From: Microbacteriaceae bacterium UBA1487
GTDB lineage: Bacteria; Actinomycetota; Actinomycetes; Actinomycetales; Microbacteriaceae
Assembly (NCBI GenBank): GCA_002325245.1
Contig: DCRR01000011.1
Span: 179,517-243,516, forward strand
Reading direction: 5' to 3'
DNA length: 64,000 nt
Shown here: positions 61,778-64,000 of the stretch, piece by piece
How the letters are laid out: every line of letters begins with the position of its first letter
Position numbering within the stretch: position 1 is the first letter of the stretch
Position numbers and translations under genes: made by a program
Notes under the pieces: generated by a model
Told to the model about the DNA's origin: nothing
What the model saw: the letters and a program-made list of their open reading frames with translations, nothing else
Databases searched by the model: none

Positions 61778-63205
61778 GTGACGTCGCTTTCGGCCCGTGC
61801 GCTGGCCTCTCTGCTTCGCGGATGGCGCGATGCCGCCCGCGGTCCCGTCTACCAGGAGCTCGCCGATCGCATCCGGCTGCTGATCCTCGACGGACGCATC
61901 CCGCTCGGCACGCGGCTTCCGGCGGAGCGCGAGCTCGCCCACCAATTGGTCCTCAGCCGCACCACCGTGTCGTCGGCGTACGCCAGCCTGCGCGACGCTG
62001 GATTCGTCGAGAGCACGCGCGGCTCGGGCAGCGTCGCGCGCCTGCCGCGGCACGACGAGCTCGACCCGGACCCCGACACCCCCGCCGGCTTCGTCGACTT
62101 CGGCAAGGCCATGCTGCCTGCGGTGCACGGGGTCGCCGGCGCCGCTGAGCGCGCCGTCGCCCACCTGCCGCGGTTCCTCGGCGAGTCCGGCTTCGACCCA
62201 CTGGGGCTTCTCGTCGCCCGGCAGGCGCTCGCCGAGCACTACACGGCGCGGGGAGTGCCGACCACGGCCGACCAGCTCATGATCACGGTGGGGGCGCAGC
62301 ACGCGATCCACCTCATCGCGCGAACGGTGCTCTCGCGCGGTGACCGCGCCGTGGTCGAGGCGCCGACGTTCCCTCACGCGCTCGAGGCGATCCGCGCGGC
62401 GGGCGGGCGGCCCGTCCCTGTTCCCGTCTCCACCTCGGACGGCTGGGACGCCATGACCCTTGAGCAGGTCTTCCCGCGCACCAGCCCCGTGCTCGCCTAC
62501 CTGCAGCCCGAGAACCACAACCCGACCGGGCGCACGATGGAGCCGGAGATGCGGGAGCGAGTCGCCCGGCTCGCCGCCCGGCAGGGCACCGTCGTCGTTG
62601 CCGATGAGACGATCGCCGGGCTCGGGCTCGTCGGCCGCCCCACCCCGCCGCCGTACGCGGCGAGCGGACCGGCAGTGTCGATCGGATCGCTTGGCAAGTC
62701 GGTCTGGGGAGGACTGCGCCTGGGCTGGATCCGCGCCGACCGAGAGTTCATCCAGCGCGCCGCACGCGAGCGCTTCACCGGCGACCTCGGCACGCCGATC
62801 CTCGATCAGCTGATCCTGCTCGAGCTGCTCCCGCGCTACGACGAGATCCTCGCCGAGCGCCGCGCCGCTCTCTCCCGCGGCCGCGACCAGCTCGCCGCGC
62901 GCCTGGGTGCCGCGATCCCCGAGTGGGATGTGCCGCACACCGAGGGCGGCATCGCCAGCTGGATCAACCTCGGCGCCCCGATGAGCACCGCGCTCGCGAT
63001 CGCGGCCCGCGCCGAGGGGCTCATCCTGGCGGCGGGTCCGCGGTTCGGCGTCGAGGGCGGCGTGTTCGAGCGCTTCATCCGGGTTCCGTTCACCTATCCG
63101 AGCGACGAGATCGACCGCGGCGTCGATCGACTCATCGCCGCCTGGTCGCGTGTGCGCCGCACCCCCGCGATCGTCGCCGAGCCGGAGTACGCCCAGGTCG
63201 TCTGA
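61778..63205 (+). CDS. MocR-family regulator (GntR HTH fused to PLP aminotransferase domain), YczR-like
   Basis: A 475-residue MocR protein. The GntR winged helix-turn-helix spans about 22-90 (PVYQELADRIRLLILDGRIP, then RLPAERELAHQLVLSRTTVS), a linker follows, and the C-terminal aminotransferase-like domain (about 120-465) has QPENHNPTGRTM, VVVADETIAGLGLVG and the PLP lysine in SIGSLGKSVWGGLRLGW. MocR proteins use PLP or aldimines to sense metabolites. Divergence from yczE matches the YczR subgroup. It probably binds the direct repeats at 61715-61751 and regulates both genes. Confidence 0.9.
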   Translation: MTSLSARALASLLRGWRDAARGPVYQELADRIRLLILDGRIPLGTRLPAERELAHQLVLSRTTVSSAYASLRDAGFVESTRGSGSVARLPRHDELDPDPDTPAGFVDFGKAMLPAVHGVAGAAERAVAHLPRFLGESGFDPLGLLVARQALAEHYTARGVPTTADQLMITVGAQHAIHLIARTVLSRGDRAVVEAPTFPHALEAIRAAGGRPVPVPVSTSDGWDAMTLEQVFPRTSPVLAYLQPENHNPTGRTMEPEMRERVARLAARQGTVVVADETIAGLGLVGRPTPPPYAASGPAVSIGSLGKSVWGGLRLGWIRADREFIQRAARERFTGDLGTPILDQLILLELLPRYDEILAERRAALSRGRDQLAARLGAAIPEWDVPHTEGGIASWINLGAPMSTALAIAARAEGLILAAGPRFGVEGGVFERFIRVPFTYPSDEIDRGVDRLIAAWSRVRRTPAIVAEPEYAQVV

Positions 63206-63347
63206 GCGGTTTCCGGCGCGATTTCATCCCGTCGGAGTACAGTGCGCTCGCACACGCTTGTGATACTGACTCAGGTGCACGGTGGCGTGCGCGCCCTTCG
63301 TCGGCCTGCACCGCCGCGGAGACCGAACATCCCGAGGAGCCCTCCCC

Positions 63348-64000
63348 GTGCATCTGCTGTCCCTCTTCAGCCTCCGCAATCGTGCGCTCATCGCGCTCGT
63401 CACCATCGTCATCGGCCTGTTCGGCGGGATCGCGATCACCCAGCTCAAGCAGGAGCTGTTCCCGTCGATCAGCCTCCCGCAGGTGAGCATCTCCACGAGC
63501 TACCCGGGCGCCAGCCCGGCGGTCGTCGAGAACGACGTGTCGACGCCCATCGAGGCGGCTGTGCAGGGCATCAGCGGGCTGAGCGGCACCAGCGCCACCT
63601 CCGGCTCGGGGCTGTCGCTGGTCACCGCCGAGTTCGACTACGGCACCGACCTCACCACGGCCGAGCAGAAGGTGCAGCTCGCCCTCAACCGGATCGCCAA
63701 CCAGCTTCCCGACAACGTCACCCCGACGGTGGCGACCTTCTCCTTCGACGACTTCCCGGTCATCCAGCTCGCCGTCACCAGCGACCTCGACCAGAACCAG
63801 CTCACCAGCAGGCTCGAGTCGATCGCGGTGCCCGAGTTCCAGTCGCTCGACGGGGTGAGCGAGGCCTCCGTCACCGGTGGCGCCGGCGAGCGCGTCGAGA
63901 TCACCTACGACCCCGAGAAGCTCGAGGACAGCAACCTCACCACGCAGTCGATCGTCGACGCGCTGAACTCGGCGGGCGTCCTGCTGGCGGTCGGGGAGAT
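63348..64000 (+). CDS. RND-type efflux transporter permease, N-terminal part (runs off the window)
   Basis: The first ~217 residues of an AcrB/HAE1-family permease. It starts VHLLSLFSLRNRALIALVTI with the first transmembrane helix, then QLKQELFPSISLPQVSIST, YPGASPAVVENDVSTPIE, GLSGTSATSGSGLSLVTAEF and DYGTDLTTAEQKVQLALNRI, the porter-domain signatures. The GTG at 63348 has GAGGAG 8 nt upstream. The frame is open to the right edge. It exports drugs or lipids by proton motive force; the substrate is unknown. Confidence 0.93.
   Translation, partial: MHLLSLFSLRNRALIALVTIVIGLFGGIAITQLKQELFPSISLPQVSISTSYPGASPAVVENDVSTPIEAAVQGISGLSGTSATSGSGLSLVTAEFDYGTDLTTAEQKVQLALNRIANQLPDNVTPTVATFSFDDFPVIQLAVTSDLDQNQLTSRLESIAVPEFQSLDGVSEASVTGGAGERVEITYDPEKLEDSNLTTQSIVDALNSAGVLLAVGE

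Overview
The window is about 64 kb of high-GC DNA. GTG starts are frequent, genes overlap by ATGA/GTGA, and the ClpB homologue is preceded by a perfect HspR-type HAIR operator. The separate purS/purQ/purL genes, the small DUF3073 gene beside purM and an F420-type luciferase-like oxidoreductase point to an actinobacterium, most likely Microbacteriaceae. The genus cannot be fixed from the sequence. No tRNA, rRNA, CRISPR, transposase or prophage gene was seen, so this looks like ordinary chromosome.

Layout. 1-6.6 kb: end of grpE, dnaJ, hspR, a cupin-HTH regulator divergent from a 2-oxoglutarate/Fe(II) oxygenase, an RlmG-like methyltransferase, and clpB under a HAIR operator. 6.7-19.3 kb: F420-type oxidoreductase, acyl-CoA ligase coupled to a large LuxR regulator, threonine aldolase, a two-gene ABC exporter, DUF1232 and DUF6421-like genes, a lipoprotein, an AEC transporter and exonuclease III. 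19.3-29 kb: pyrE coupled to a proline-rich septum-formation-like protein, a HAD phosphatase, an orphan DNA methyltransferase, a TrmH-type RNA methyltransferase, purA, tandem repeats, GNAT, chorismate mutase, SDR and a membrane-anchored peroxiredoxin-like protein.

29.1-43.2 kb is the most distinctive region. Fourteen same-strand genes, mostly overlapping by 4 nt, are headed by an IclR regulator. They encode two amidohydrolases (one a clear N-acyl-D-amino-acid deacylase), a class III aminotransferase, a Gfo/Idh oxidoreductase, a 405-residue protein I do not recognise, a D-serine dehydratase/D-threonine aldolase-like enzyme, a complete Dpp-type ABC importer, RidA and an FAH-family hydrolase. I infer import and catabolism of an N-acylated or peptide-bound D-amino acid. 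The exact substrate is unknown.

43.2-57.4 kb holds most of the de novo purine pathway on both strands (purL, purQ, purS, purC, purD, purF, purM), interleaved with mscS-like, DUF1801, DUF3817, DUF2254, kinase, GNAT and SCP-like genes. 57.5-64 kb: FAD oxidoreductase, two crcB genes, a secreted protein, a TipA-like MerR regulator with a textbook 19-bp-spacer promoter, a YczE-type membrane protein with a 42-residue companion, a divergent MocR regulator, and the start of an RND permease.

One pattern runs through the window: a TAnnnT hexamer ends 6-8 bases before the ATG/GTG of at least 21 genes (9 before one more). This fits leaderless transcription starting at the initiation codon, and it was used here to decide several starts.
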